From CAYSPU01 sp964432995 (GTDB lineage Bacteria; Verrucomicrobiota; Verrucomicrobiia; Limisphaerales; JAHDYP01): a stretch of 14,256 nucleotides of DNA. The stretch's first letter is position 1, and the number at the start of each line of letters is the position of its first letter. Positions 1 to 6,633 of the stretch are shown here, piece after piece. The stretch lies in assembly GCA_964432995.1 (NCBI GenBank), contig CAYSPU010000152.1:1-14256 (forward strand), read 5' to 3'. The translations under genes and the position numbers were made by a program. The notes beneath the pieces are model-generated. The model saw nothing but the letters and a program-made list of their open reading frames with translations, was not told the origin of the DNA and did not search any database.

Positions 1-20
1 GACAGCCCGCAGGCTCCGGG

Positions 21-41
21 CTGCGGCCGTCTCGGCCGCAG
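21..41 (-). terminator. GC-rich hairpin downstream of mpl (possible terminator)
   Basis: A perfect 9-bp stem (21-29 with 33-41) closes on a 3-nt TCT loop, about 95 nt past the mpl stop codon on the minus strand. A second small hairpin lies at 85-97 (GCCCG, CGT loop, CGGGC). Neither is followed by a T run in the mpl direction, so a rho-independent terminator is only a guess; an end-of-operon structure of another kind fits as well. Confidence 0.3.
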
Positions 42-111
42 GAATGTCCAACGGCAGGAGGCTCTCTCCACACCAGGAGCGATTGCCCGCGTCGGGCCTT
101 GTTCGGAGTCC

Positions 112-133
112 GACGTTGGACGTTCGACGTTGG
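112..133. repeat. GACGTT 7-bp tandem repeat
   Basis: GACGTT occurs three times at exact 7-nt spacing (112, 119, 126), with the seventh base G, C, G. It lies just beyond the mpl stop codon in non-coding DNA. Short arrays of this kind are familiar to me between genes in Verrucomicrobia-like genomes, but I cannot count copies here. No function is claimed. Confidence 0.6.
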
Positions 134-136
134 GGT

Positions 137-1531
137 CTATCTTCTCCCCAGGCGCTCGAGGAGGCGGGTGTGGATGTTGCCAAAGCCGCCGTTGCTGAAG
201 ATGCAGACGACGTCGCCACCTTCCACGTGCCGCGTGAGGTGATCGAGAATGCCCTCCACGTCCGGCAGGTATGCCGCCTTCTTCCCGCGGGCCTCGAGGT
301 CGTGTAACAGCCGTTCGGGGTCGAGGCGTTCGGTGGGGGCGAGTTGCTCGAGCCGGGTCACCTGGGCCACTACGACCGCGTCCGCATCCGCGAAGGCTCC
401 CGGCAGCTCCGCCTGAAAGACGTTGCGCCGCGTGGTATTCGAACGCGGCTCGAACACCGCCCAGAGGCGATCGGTGGGGTACTTGAGTCGCAAGGCGCGC
501 AGCGTCTCGCGAATGGCCGTCGGGTGATGCGCAAAGTCGTCGACGACGGTGACGCCACCGGCGATGCCGCGGACTTCGAGGCGGCGCTTGACCCCGGTGA
601 AGGTGTCGAAGGCGGCCTGGATTTGCTTGTTTGAGAGCCCGTAGTGCTTGGCGCAGGCGACGACCGCGAGAGCATTGCGGACGTTGAACTCGCCGACGAG
701 GTTGAGATGAAACTTGAAGCTGGGGATCTCGAACTCGGAGGCGGTGGCGCCGAGCCGGACGTTGGCGGCGATCACCGCGTTCTCGGAGCCGAGGCCGAAG
801 CGTTTGACCGGACAGAAGTGAACGTCGAGGAGCGGGGCGAGGTTGGGATCGTCGCCGTTGGCGAGCAGCAATCCGTTGCGCGGGACCAACCGGATGAGGT
901 GAGCGAACGTCTTCTGAATCGCCGCGACATCGTCGAAGATGTCGGCGTGATCAAACTCGAGGTTGTTGAGGATGGCCGTCTCCGGAAGGTAGTGGATGAA
1001 CTTGCTGCGTTTGTCGAAGAACGCGGTATCGTATTCGTCGCCCTCGAGGATGAACCACTCGCTGTTGGTGAACTGAGCCCCGCGACCGAGGTTGAGGGGC
1101 AGGCCGCCAATGAGGTAGCTGGGCCGGCAGCCGCTGTGTTCGAACACCCAGGCCAGCAGGGCCGTCGTCGTGGTCTTCCCGTGGGTGCCAGCCACCACGA
1201 TCGAACGCTTGCCGCGCAGGAACCCTTCCTTCAGCAACTCAGGAAGTGAGGTGTAGCGCAGCTTGTGCTCCAGAACCGCCTCGGCCTCAGGATTGCCACG
1301 GGAAATAGCGTTGCCAATGACCACCAGATCGGGGCGATGCGCCAGGTTGCGCTCGGAGTAGCCGGAGACGGCCTCGATGCCGTGCGCTGCCAGAAAGGTG
1401 GACATCGGCGGATAGGAATTCTGATCCGAGCCGGTGACGTCGAGACCGCGCTCCTTGAGGGCGGCGGCCACCGAGGCCATGGCGGTGCCACAAATGCCAA
1501 CGAAATGAACCGACTGCGTCCCGGCAAGCAT
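137..1531 (-). CDS. mpl: UDP-N-acetylmuramate:L-alanyl-gamma-D-glutamyl-meso-diaminopimelate ligase (Mpl)
   Basis: Cytoplasmic ATP-dependent ligase that rejoins the recycled murein tripeptide to UDP-MurNAc, bypassing MurC, MurD and MurE. The protein is 464 aa (E. coli Mpl is about 457). Visible motifs are the N-terminal Rossmann region with ICGTAM (13-18) and the Mpl-type NSYPPMST (38-45), the Mur-ligase P-loop GTHGKTT (115-121), NLEFDHADIFDD in the central domain, HHPTAIRETL, and EPRSNTTRRNVF near the C-terminal domain. The last three distinguish Mpl from MurC. The start at 1531 (MLAGTQSVHF) places the Rossmann motif where the family has it. The open frame extends 52 codons further upstream, but that extension has no family character and would run over the start of the divergent gene. 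No clear Shine-Dalgarno is visible. It is transcribed alone, divergently from the glycosyltransferase gene. Mpl implies a DAP-type Gram-negative wall. Confidence 0.95.
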   Translation of the reverse strand: MLAGTQSVHFVGICGTAMASVAAALKERGLDVTGSDQNSYPPMSTFLAAHGIEAVSGYSERNLAHRPDLVVIGNAISRGNPEAEAVLEHKLRYTSLPELLKEGFLRGKRSIVVAGTHGKTTTTALLAWVFEHSGCRPSYLIGGLPLNLGRGAQFTNSEWFILEGDEYDTAFFDKRSKFIHYLPETAILNNLEFDHADIFDDVAAIQKTFAHLIRLVPRNGLLLANGDDPNLAPLLDVHFCPVKRFGLGSENAVIAANVRLGATASEFEIPSFKFHLNLVGEFNVRNALAVVACAKHYGLSNKQIQAAFDTFTGVKRRLEVRGIAGGVTVVDDFAHHPTAIRETLRALRLKYPTDRLWAVFEPRSNTTRRNVFQAELPGAFADADAVVVAQVTRLEQLAPTERLDPERLLHDLEARGKKAAYLPDVEGILDHLTRHVEGGDVVCIFSNGGFGNIHTRLLERLGRR

Positions 1532-1668
1532 GGAGGCGATGATGGCGAAAACCGGCGCGAGGGGAAGAAGGAAGTGCACACACCAGCGCCGGCTGACGTC
1601 GGCGGCTACGGTCGGTGGCGTCGATTCGTGGTTGGCAGACCAAACGAACCAAGGAAGACTGTGGCCGC

Positions 1669-3816
1669 ATGGACTGGCTGGCGGCACTGGACACCGCGCT
1701 GTTCCGCTGGGGGAACGGGGCGCTGGTGAACCCGCTCTTCGACTGGCTAATGCCGGTCTTGAGCGGCAACGCCGCCTTCGCGCCGCTGGTCGCTGTCGCG
1801 GCGTTCTACCTGGTGGCGCGCGGCGGGGCGCGAGGTCGGCTCTGCGTGTTCTTTGTGGCGTTGGCGGTGGCAGTTGGCGACGGCTTGATCTGCACCACGC
1901 TCAAGGAGTGGATCGGCCGCGTGCGCCCCGGCAAGGTGGTCGAGGGCGCGCGGCTTCTGGCCGGCATGGGCAGCAGCAGCAGCATGCCCTCATCACACGC
2001 CGCGAACATGTTCGCGGCGGCAACGGTGCTCTTCGTCTTCTACCGGCGCAGCATCTGGTGGACACTGCCGGTGGTGCTCGGCGTTTCCTTCTCCCGGGTC
2101 TACTTGGGCGTGCATTACCCGTCGGATGTGCTGGCGGGCGCCGTGCTCGGGGCCGGCTACGCCGCGGGCATCCTATTCCTGGCAGACTGGGCCTGGCGCC
2201 GCGGGGGACGGCGCTGGTTCCCGCTCTGGCAGAGGCGATTCCCCCGGCTCCTGCCGCCGTGGACCGCAGAACCGGCGCCGACCGCGCCCGACCCGCGACT
2301 GGTGGATCTGCACTGGCTGCGGATGGGTTACGTGTTGATCGCGGCCTTGCTCCTGGGGCGGCTGGCCTTCCTCGCCGGGGACAGTCTCCAGCTCAGCGAG
2401 GACGAAGCCTACCAGTGGCTCTGGTCGAAGCACCTCGACATCTCCTACTACAGCAAGCCGCCGATGATCGCCTACGCGCAGTTCCTGGGGACGAGCCTCT
2501 GGGGCGATACGGAGCTCGGCGTGCGGTTCCTGTCGCCGGTGATTGCCGCCGTGCTGGGGGTGCTCTGGCTCCGCTTCATCGCCCATGAGGCCGGCCTGCC
2601 GCGCACCGCCTTCTGGTTCACCCTTGCCGCCAACGCCGTCCCGATGCTGGCCGTCGGCAGCACCTTGCTCACCGTCGACCCGCTGTCGGTCCTGTTCTGG
2701 ACCGCCGCGATGGTCTCCGGCTGGAAGGCGCTGCAGCAGGATTCCACCCGGTGGTGGTGCTGGACCGGACTCTGGCTTGGGCTCGGCTTTCTGAGCAAAT
2801 ACGTTGCCCTGTTCCAGTGGATTTGCTTCGCGACGTTCTTCGCCCTGCATACCCCCGCCCGCCGCCAACTCCGTCGGCCCGGCCCCTACCTCGCGCTGCT
2901 CATCAACCTGCTGTGCACCATCCCCGTCCTGGTGTGGAACGCGCGCCACGATTGGATCACCGTCACGCACCTCGGGGAACGCGGCGGATTCGACCGCGCG
3001 TGGAGTTTCACGCTCCAGTACGCGGGCGAATTCCTGGGAGCGGAGTTGGGCTTGCTGAATCCGGTGTGGCTCGTCGGCATGGTGTGGGCCGCAGTCGCCT
3101 TCTGGCGCGAGCGGGGATCGGATCCTCTGCGACGCTACCTGTTCTGCATGGGCGCGCCGCTGTTCCTCTTCTACGGCCTCTTGTCGTTGCGCTCGCGGGT
3201 GCTGCCCAACTGGATTGCGCCTGCGGTTCTCCCCCTGCTCTGCCTGGCGGCTCTCCATTGGACGCCCCGGCTGACCGATGGCCGGCGCTGGCCCCGCGCG
3301 GCGTTCCGCGCGGGCCTCGGACTCGGGCTGGTGAGCGTCCTGATCCTGCACGACACGGACCTGATCGGGAAGCTCTCAGGCCACCATCTGCCGCCACGGG
3401 TGGATCCCCAACGTCGGGTGGGCTCATGGAGGAAGACCGCCCAACTCGTCGGGCTCAAACGCCAGGAACTCCTCCGCGAGGGCAAACCGGTTTTCCTCCT
3501 CGGGAATCACTATGGCGTGACCAGTCTCGTCGCCTTCTACCTCCCCGAGGCCAAGGCGGCCGTGCGGCGCGATCCGCTCGTCTACTGCCTGCTGTCGGAT
3601 CACCCGCACAACCAGTTCTACTTCTGGCCAGGCTACACCAACCGCGTCGGACAGAACGCCATCTTCTTCCGGGAAACGTCCGACCCCGCCAAGCCGCCCC
3701 CGCGAAACCTGGAGCAACAGTTCACCTCGATCGCTTATCTGGGGCACTTCGATGTGCTCCACCAGGATCGGGTGTTCCATCAGATTCAGATCTACGAATG
3801 TCGCGGCCTGCGATGA
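1669..3816 (+). CDS. PAP2 phosphatase / ArnT-like GT-C glycosyltransferase fusion membrane protein
   Basis: A 715-aa polytopic membrane protein with two enzyme modules. Residues about 1-175 form a PAP2 lipid phosphatase with all three signature motifs: K79-x6-R86-P87, PSSH (107-110), and S142-R143-x5-H149-x3-D153. A basic/proline-rich linker (about 176-215) leads to a GT39/GT83-like (PMT/ArnT) module. It carries the acidic first-loop motif EDEAYQW (244-250), then YYSKPP (260-265), many hydrophobic segments, and a soluble C-terminal part from about 590. GT-C enzymes of this type move a sugar from a polyprenyl-phosphate carrier onto lipid or protein on the periplasmic side; PAP2 enzymes dephosphorylate polyprenyl or lipid A phosphates there. 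The actual acceptor and sugar cannot be read from the sequence. The start at 1669 is chosen over an upstream in-frame start at 1615 because AAGGAAG (1651-1657) is a good ribosome site 11 nt before it. The stop codon overlaps the next gene's ATG, so the two are probably co-translated. Confidence 0.88.
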   Translation: MDWLAALDTALFRWGNGALVNPLFDWLMPVLSGNAAFAPLVAVAAFYLVARGGARGRLCVFFVALAVAVGDGLICTTLKEWIGRVRPGKVVEGARLLAGMGSSSSMPSSHAANMFAAATVLFVFYRRSIWWTLPVVLGVSFSRVYLGVHYPSDVLAGAVLGAGYAAGILFLADWAWRRGGRRWFPLWQRRFPRLLPPWTAEPAPTAPDPRLVDLHWLRMGYVLIAALLLGRLAFLAGDSLQLSEDEAYQWLWSKHLDISYYSKPPMIAYAQFLGTSLWGDTELGVRFLSPVIAAVLGVLWLRFIAHEAGLPRTAFWFTLAANAVPMLAVGSTLLTVDPLSVLFWTAAMVSGWKALQQDSTRWWCWTGLWLGLGFLSKYVALFQWICFATFFALHTPARRQLRRPGPYLALLINLLCTIPVLVWNARHDWITVTHLGERGGFDRAWSFTLQYAGEFLGAELGLLNPVWLVGMVWAAVAFWRERGSDPLRRYLFCMGAPLFLFYGLLSLRSRVLPNWIAPAVLPLLCLAALHWTPRLTDGRRWPRAAFRAGLGLGLVSVLILHDTDLIGKLSGHHLPPRVDPQRRVGSWRKTAQLVGLKRQELLREGKPVFLLGNHYGVTSLVAFYLPEAKAAVRRDPLVYCLLSDHPHNQFYFWPGYTNRVGQNAIFFRETSDPAKPPPRNLEQQFTSIAYLGHFDVLHQDRVFHQIQIYECRGLR

Positions 3817-4724
3817 CCGAAACCTCTCCCGGACCGCCCACGGCCAAGAGGATCATGGGACCGATCCCCCGGACGTTTCGGCTGCGCGCGCCGGCGTATG
3901 ATCTCGACGCCACCCTGAGTTCCGGTCAGGCCTTTCGCTGGCGGGTGGCGGGGAGCGTCTGGACCGGCGTCATCCGCGATCGCTGGGTCCAACTCCGGAG
4001 CGTCGGCAACGAAATCGAGGCGCGCACAGTCGCCGGGGCCGAGGACCGCTCCGTGCTCGCCGCCTATCTGCAGACCGGGGTCGATCAGAATGTCATCCTG
4101 GCGACCTTCCCCCGGGACCCGGTTCTGGCCGAAGCCGTCAGCACCGCTCCCGGACTGCGGATCCTCCGCCAGGACCCCTGGGAATGCCTGGCCTCGTTCC
4201 TCCTTTCGTCCACCAAACAGATCGTCCAGATTCGGCAAATCATCGAGATCCTCTGCCAACGCCTCGGGCCGCCGCTCCTCACGCCCGCGGGCTTTCCCGC
4301 CGCGCACGGATTCCCCTCCGCGGCTCGTGTTGCCGAAGCGAGCGAGAGGCTGCTGCGCGCATGCCGGACGGGCTTTCGCGCGCCCTACCTGCTGGCGACC
4401 GCCCGCGCCGTCGCCACCGGCCAATTCTCGCTCGCCGAACTCGGTCTCCTGCCGCTGCCTGCCGCCCGCCTCCGCATCCAGGAGTTGCCCGGCGTCGGGC
4501 CCAAGATCGCCGACTGTGTTCTCCTCTTCGCCTATGGCCGGACGGAGGCGTTTCCGATCGATGTCTGGATCGAGCGCGTCCTGCGCCAGGGCTACTTCGC
4601 CGGCCGGGAGGTTCCCCGCCGGGCGCTCCTCGACTTCGCCGCAGCGCACTTCGGGGTCCATGCGGGTCACGCTCAGCAGTTCCTTTTCCATTGGGCTCGA
4701 CTTCGCGCCGGGCGTCGTGCTTGA
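3813..4724 (+). CDS. OGG1-type 8-oxoguanine DNA glycosylase/AP lyase
   Basis: A 303-aa protein with an OGG N-terminal domain (SSGQAFRW, 36-43) and a helix-hairpin-helix GPD domain. It removes 8-oxoguanine from DNA and nicks the abasic site. LPGVGPKIADC (225-235) gives the catalytic lysine K231 and C235 (human OGG1 K249 and C253). FPIDVW gives D250 (human D268). AGHAQQFLF (284-292) supplies the base-pocket Q288 and F292 (human Q315 and F319). The loop that reads the orphaned cytosine is unusual: human SSNNNIARI is here SSTKQIVQI (132-140), so N149 becomes T134 and R154 becomes Q139, while R204 is kept as R189. The ATG lies in an ATGA overlap with the glycosyltransferase stop. Alternatives are ATG at 3798 (5 residues longer) or 3855, which has AGAGGA just ahead of it. 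comB follows 11 nt later. Most bacteria use MutM instead; OGG1-type enzymes are scattered in bacteria. Confidence 0.9.
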   Translation: MTETSPGPPTAKRIMGPIPRTFRLRAPAYDLDATLSSGQAFRWRVAGSVWTGVIRDRWVQLRSVGNEIEARTVAGAEDRSVLAAYLQTGVDQNVILATFPRDPVLAEAVSTAPGLRILRQDPWECLASFLLSSTKQIVQIRQIIEILCQRLGPPLLTPAGFPAAHGFPSAARVAEASERLLRACRTGFRAPYLLATARAVATGQFSLAELGLLPLPAARLRIQELPGVGPKIADCVLLFAYGRTEAFPIDVWIERVLRQGYFAGREVPRRALLDFAAAHFGVHAGHAQQFLFHWARLRAGRRA

Positions 4725-4735
4725 CTCCCGCCAGC

Positions 4736-5533
4736 ATGAAGTCCCAGCGACGAATCGAGGTTCTCTTCACCCCCGCCGAGTTCGAAGCCCTCTCCACCCG
4801 CGACTTGGCAACGGTCACCTGTGTCGTGTTCGATGTGCTGCGCGCCACCACCAGCATGATCACCGCCCTGGCCAACGGCGCCACCCTCGTCATGCCCGTC
4901 GCCGATATCCCCGGCGCCCTCGCCCTCCGACGTCGCGATCCGGACTATCTTCTGGCCGGCGAACGCCAGGGCCTTCGCATCCGCGCCGACCAGGCGAATG
5001 GTGTGGATTTCGATTTCGGCAATTCCCCCCGCGAATTCACACCGGACCGCGTGCGCGATCGTCGTATCGCCATGACCACCACCAACGGCACCTGCGCCCT
5101 CCGGGCCGCCGGCCGAGCACGACGCGCGCTGGTGACCGCCTTGATCAACCTCCAGGCGACTGCCGACGAAATCCGCCGCGATCCGCCGGCCAACCTGCTC
5201 CTCATCGGCGCCGGCACCCATGAAGAGGCCGCGCTGGAAGACGTCCTCGCCGCCGGGGCCCTGTGCGATCGCGTCTGGGATCTGTATGGCAAGGGGCACG
5301 TGGCGGATTCCGCCCTCATGGCGCTCCAACTCTACCGCCAGCACCAGGCCGATCTCCCGGCCGCGGTGCGCCTGGCCCAGAACGCCCGCCGCCTGCTGGC
5401 CCAACCGGAACTGCGGGACGACGTCGACGCCGCGCTGCGCATCGACTCCGCGCCGATCCTGGTAACCGGACACCCGGATGGCACGGTGCGTCCCGTCGCC
5501 CTCGAGTCCAGGCCCCGCCGCGGCAGGTCCTGA
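4736..5533 (+). CDS. comB: ComB-like 2-phosphosulfolactate phosphatase
   Basis: A 265-aa protein of the ComB family. The founding archaeal enzyme hydrolyses (2R)-phospho-3-sulfolactate to sulfolactate in coenzyme M synthesis (Mg-dependent, cytosolic). Family motifs are in order: CVVFDVLRATT (29-39), GER (75-77), FGNSP (94-98), TTTNGT (114-119), and GTHEEAALEDVLAAGAL (160-176). ComB occurs in many bacteria that do not make coenzyme M; there it may serve sulfolactate production or an unknown phosphatase step. No comA or other sulfonate gene is in the window, so the substrate is inferred from family alone. The start ATG at 4736 has no strong Shine-Dalgarno, but it lies 11 nt after the glycosylase stop, so translation is probably coupled. 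It is the last gene of the plus-strand cluster. A weak 6-bp hairpin (5579-5584 with 5590-5595, no T tract) follows it. Confidence 0.88.
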   Translation: MKSQRRIEVLFTPAEFEALSTRDLATVTCVVFDVLRATTSMITALANGATLVMPVADIPGALALRRRDPDYLLAGERQGLRIRADQANGVDFDFGNSPREFTPDRVRDRRIAMTTTNGTCALRAAGRARRALVTALINLQATADEIRRDPPANLLLIGAGTHEEAALEDVLAAGALCDRVWDLYGKGHVADSALMALQLYRQHQADLPAAVRLAQNARRLLAQPELRDDVDAALRIDSAPILVTGHPDGTVRPVALESRPRRGRS

Positions 5534-5618
5534 TGGCCTGAGCTGCCGCCGATCCATCCCCACTGCTCTGAGCTTGCCCGGCGCCCACCGCGCCGCAATC
5601 GACGATCGGGTGGGCTGC

Positions 5619-5654
5619 TGCAACCTTTTGTTGCACCTGCAACAAAAGGTTGCA
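5619..5654. repeat. Left palindromic repeat of the PaaX-like gene
   Basis: The arm TGCAACCTTTTGTTGCA (5619-5635) is followed by the spacer CC and then its exact reverse complement (5638-5654): a perfect 17-bp stem with a 2-nt spacer. Each arm is itself a small inverted repeat (TGCAAC, five bases, GTTGCA), so the site contains four TGCAAC half-sites and could fold as one long hairpin or two short ones. It ends 35 nt before the GTG start of the PaaX-like gene, where an operator would lie. A further TGCAACC overlaps that start codon (5691-5697). Confidence 0.95.
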
Positions 5655-5689
5655 TTGCATCTTTCCCCCCTCCGGATCACACTTGTTCC

Positions 5690-6472
5690 GTGCAACCCAA
5701 GACCGAAGAACTGCTCTACCTCCTGCTCTGGACCGCCGACATCGCCCTGCGCCCCACGTTCCGCAACCTCACCTCGTCCTTCGAGGGTTGGGCCTACCGC
5801 AACGGTCTCTTGCGGGAACTCAGCACGCTGGAGCGACAACACCTGCTGGAACGCGACAAGAATGCCTCGGGGGACCGCCTCTACCGTTTGACGGCACAAG
5901 GACGGTTGCACGCCCTGGGCGGACGCGATCCCGAGCAACGCTGGGCACGGTCCTGGGACGGACGATGGCGAATGGTCCTCTTCGACGTGCCCATGGGCCA
6001 GAATGCCCAGCGCGAACGACTGCGGCGCTACCTGCGTGACCATGGATTCGGCTTCCTGCAGAACAGTGTCTGGATTACTCCGGATCGGCTTGACACAGAA
6101 CAACAGATCCTGCGCGGCGGGCGGGTTGATGTTGAATCGCTGCTCCTGCTGGAAATGAGGCCGTGCGCGGGGGAGTCGGACGCGGAAATCGTGGCCGGCG
6201 CGTGGGACTTCGAGAGTATCAACCGTCGCTACGCCCGGCATCTGGAGGTGCTCCAGCAACGGCCCGCGGGGGGGCTAGGAAGCGAGGCGGCAGCGAAGGA
6301 GTTGCGGCGCTGGGCGACGGCGGAGCGCGAATCCTGGCTGGAGGCGCTGACGAACGACCCGCTCTTGCCGCAGCGGCTTCTGCCGGCGGGCTATCTGGGG
6401 AAGCGCTGTTGGCAGCAGAGAGTCGCGGTGCTTCGCGAGGCGGGGGAGCAACTGCGCACGTTCCGGCGTTGA
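5690..6472 (+). CDS. PaaX-like winged-helix protein with Cas2-like domain
   Basis: A 260-aa cytosolic protein resembling the PaaX family of transcriptional repressors (E. coli PaaX, about 316 aa, controls phenylacetate catabolism). Residues about 5-75 look like the winged-helix DNA-binding part (LERQHLLERDKNASGDRLYRL region, ending in LTAQG). Residues about 92-156 match the PaaX central domain, which has the Cas2/ferredoxin-like fold: a hydrophobic strand ending in FDVP (D99 at the position of the conserved Cas2 aspartate), then RERLRRYLRDHGFGF and QNSVWITPD. The C-terminal part has LPQRLLPAGYLG (226-237), close to the PaaX C-terminal motif. It starts with GTG at 5690 without a visible Shine-Dalgarno. 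No phenylacetate gene is nearby, so a PaaX pathway role is not supported. The gene is closely bracketed by two copies of one palindrome, suggesting it either binds them as its own operators or acts on them as the repeat-associated protein. The exact function is unknown. Confidence 0.8.
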   Translation: MQPKTEELLYLLLWTADIALRPTFRNLTSSFEGWAYRNGLLRELSTLERQHLLERDKNASGDRLYRLTAQGRLHALGGRDPEQRWARSWDGRWRMVLFDVPMGQNAQRERLRRYLRDHGFGFLQNSVWITPDRLDTEQQILRGGRVDVESLLLLEMRPCAGESDAEIVAGAWDFESINRRYARHLEVLQQRPAGGLGSEAAAKELRRWATAERESWLEALTNDPLLPQRLLPAGYLGKRCWQQRVAVLREAGEQLRTFRR

Positions 6473-6476
6473 CGGG

Positions 6477-6520
6477 AGCCTGCAACCTTTTGTTGCAGTT
6501 GCAACAAAAGGTTGCAGGCT
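6477..6520. repeat. Right palindromic repeat of the PaaX-like gene
   Basis: The same 17-nt arm as the left copy (6481-6497), a GT spacer, and the perfect reverse complement (6500-6516). Here pairing extends four more base pairs outward (AGCC with GGCT), giving a 21-bp stem. It begins 4 nt after the PaaX-like stop codon and lies between convergent genes, so it might also act as a bidirectional transcription stop, but neither side has a T tract. The two copies differ only in the spacer (CC against GT) over the 36-bp core. Confidence 0.95.
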
Positions 6521-6633
6521 GACTTTCTCGGTCTCGGGCTTGCCGCACTTGGAGATACCCGTCTGGAAACGACAGCACGTCCTGTCGGCAACACCGCAAG
6601 ACCACGCCGTCCCCGAAAAGCGGCCCCCTGGGT

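Larger units (their letters stand above)
5619..6520 (+). mobile_element. Candidate palindrome-bracketed element carrying a PaaX-like gene
   Basis: A unit of about 0.9 kb consists of one palindromic repeat, a single PaaX-like gene, and a second copy of the same repeat 4 nt after the stop codon. It lies between the 3' ends of convergent clusters (comB and the Nudix gene), a typical harmless insertion site. GGCTG is present just outside both ends (5613-5617, separated from the repeat by one base, and 6517-6521, directly adjoining it). That could be a 5-bp target duplication but is weak. There is no DDE or HUH transposase motif in the gene. Tight bracketing of one gene by identical hairpins resembles the RAYT/REP arrangement or subterminal hairpins of IS200/IS605 elements. 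Mobility is inferred; an autoregulated gene with two operators is the main alternative. Confidence 0.4.

Noticed and set aside
644..1249. Plus-strand open frame antisense to mpl
   Set aside because: Its frame is kept open by high GC content and the strong Mpl coding signal on the other strand; no family features.
1615..1668. Longer start for the PAP2-glycosyltransferase (18 extra residues)
   Set aside because: The extra residues are hydrophilic and not family-like, and a good Shine-Dalgarno (AAGGAAG) precedes the ATG at 1669.
2173..3351. Minus-strand 392-codon frame under the glycosyltransferase
   Set aside because: Shadow frame rich in Glu, Gln, Arg and Pro; the plus strand has clear enzyme motifs throughout.
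5655..5683. Promoter TTGCAT-17 nt-CACACT ahead of the PaaX-like gene
   Set aside because: Spacing mimics the lpxC promoter, but both boxes match consensus at only about half the positions.
5619..6520. CRISPR array or Cas operon, given the Cas2-like domain
   Set aside because: Only two repeat copies about 0.86 kb apart with a gene between them, no spacers, no cas1. The protein has PaaX N- and C-terminal parts.
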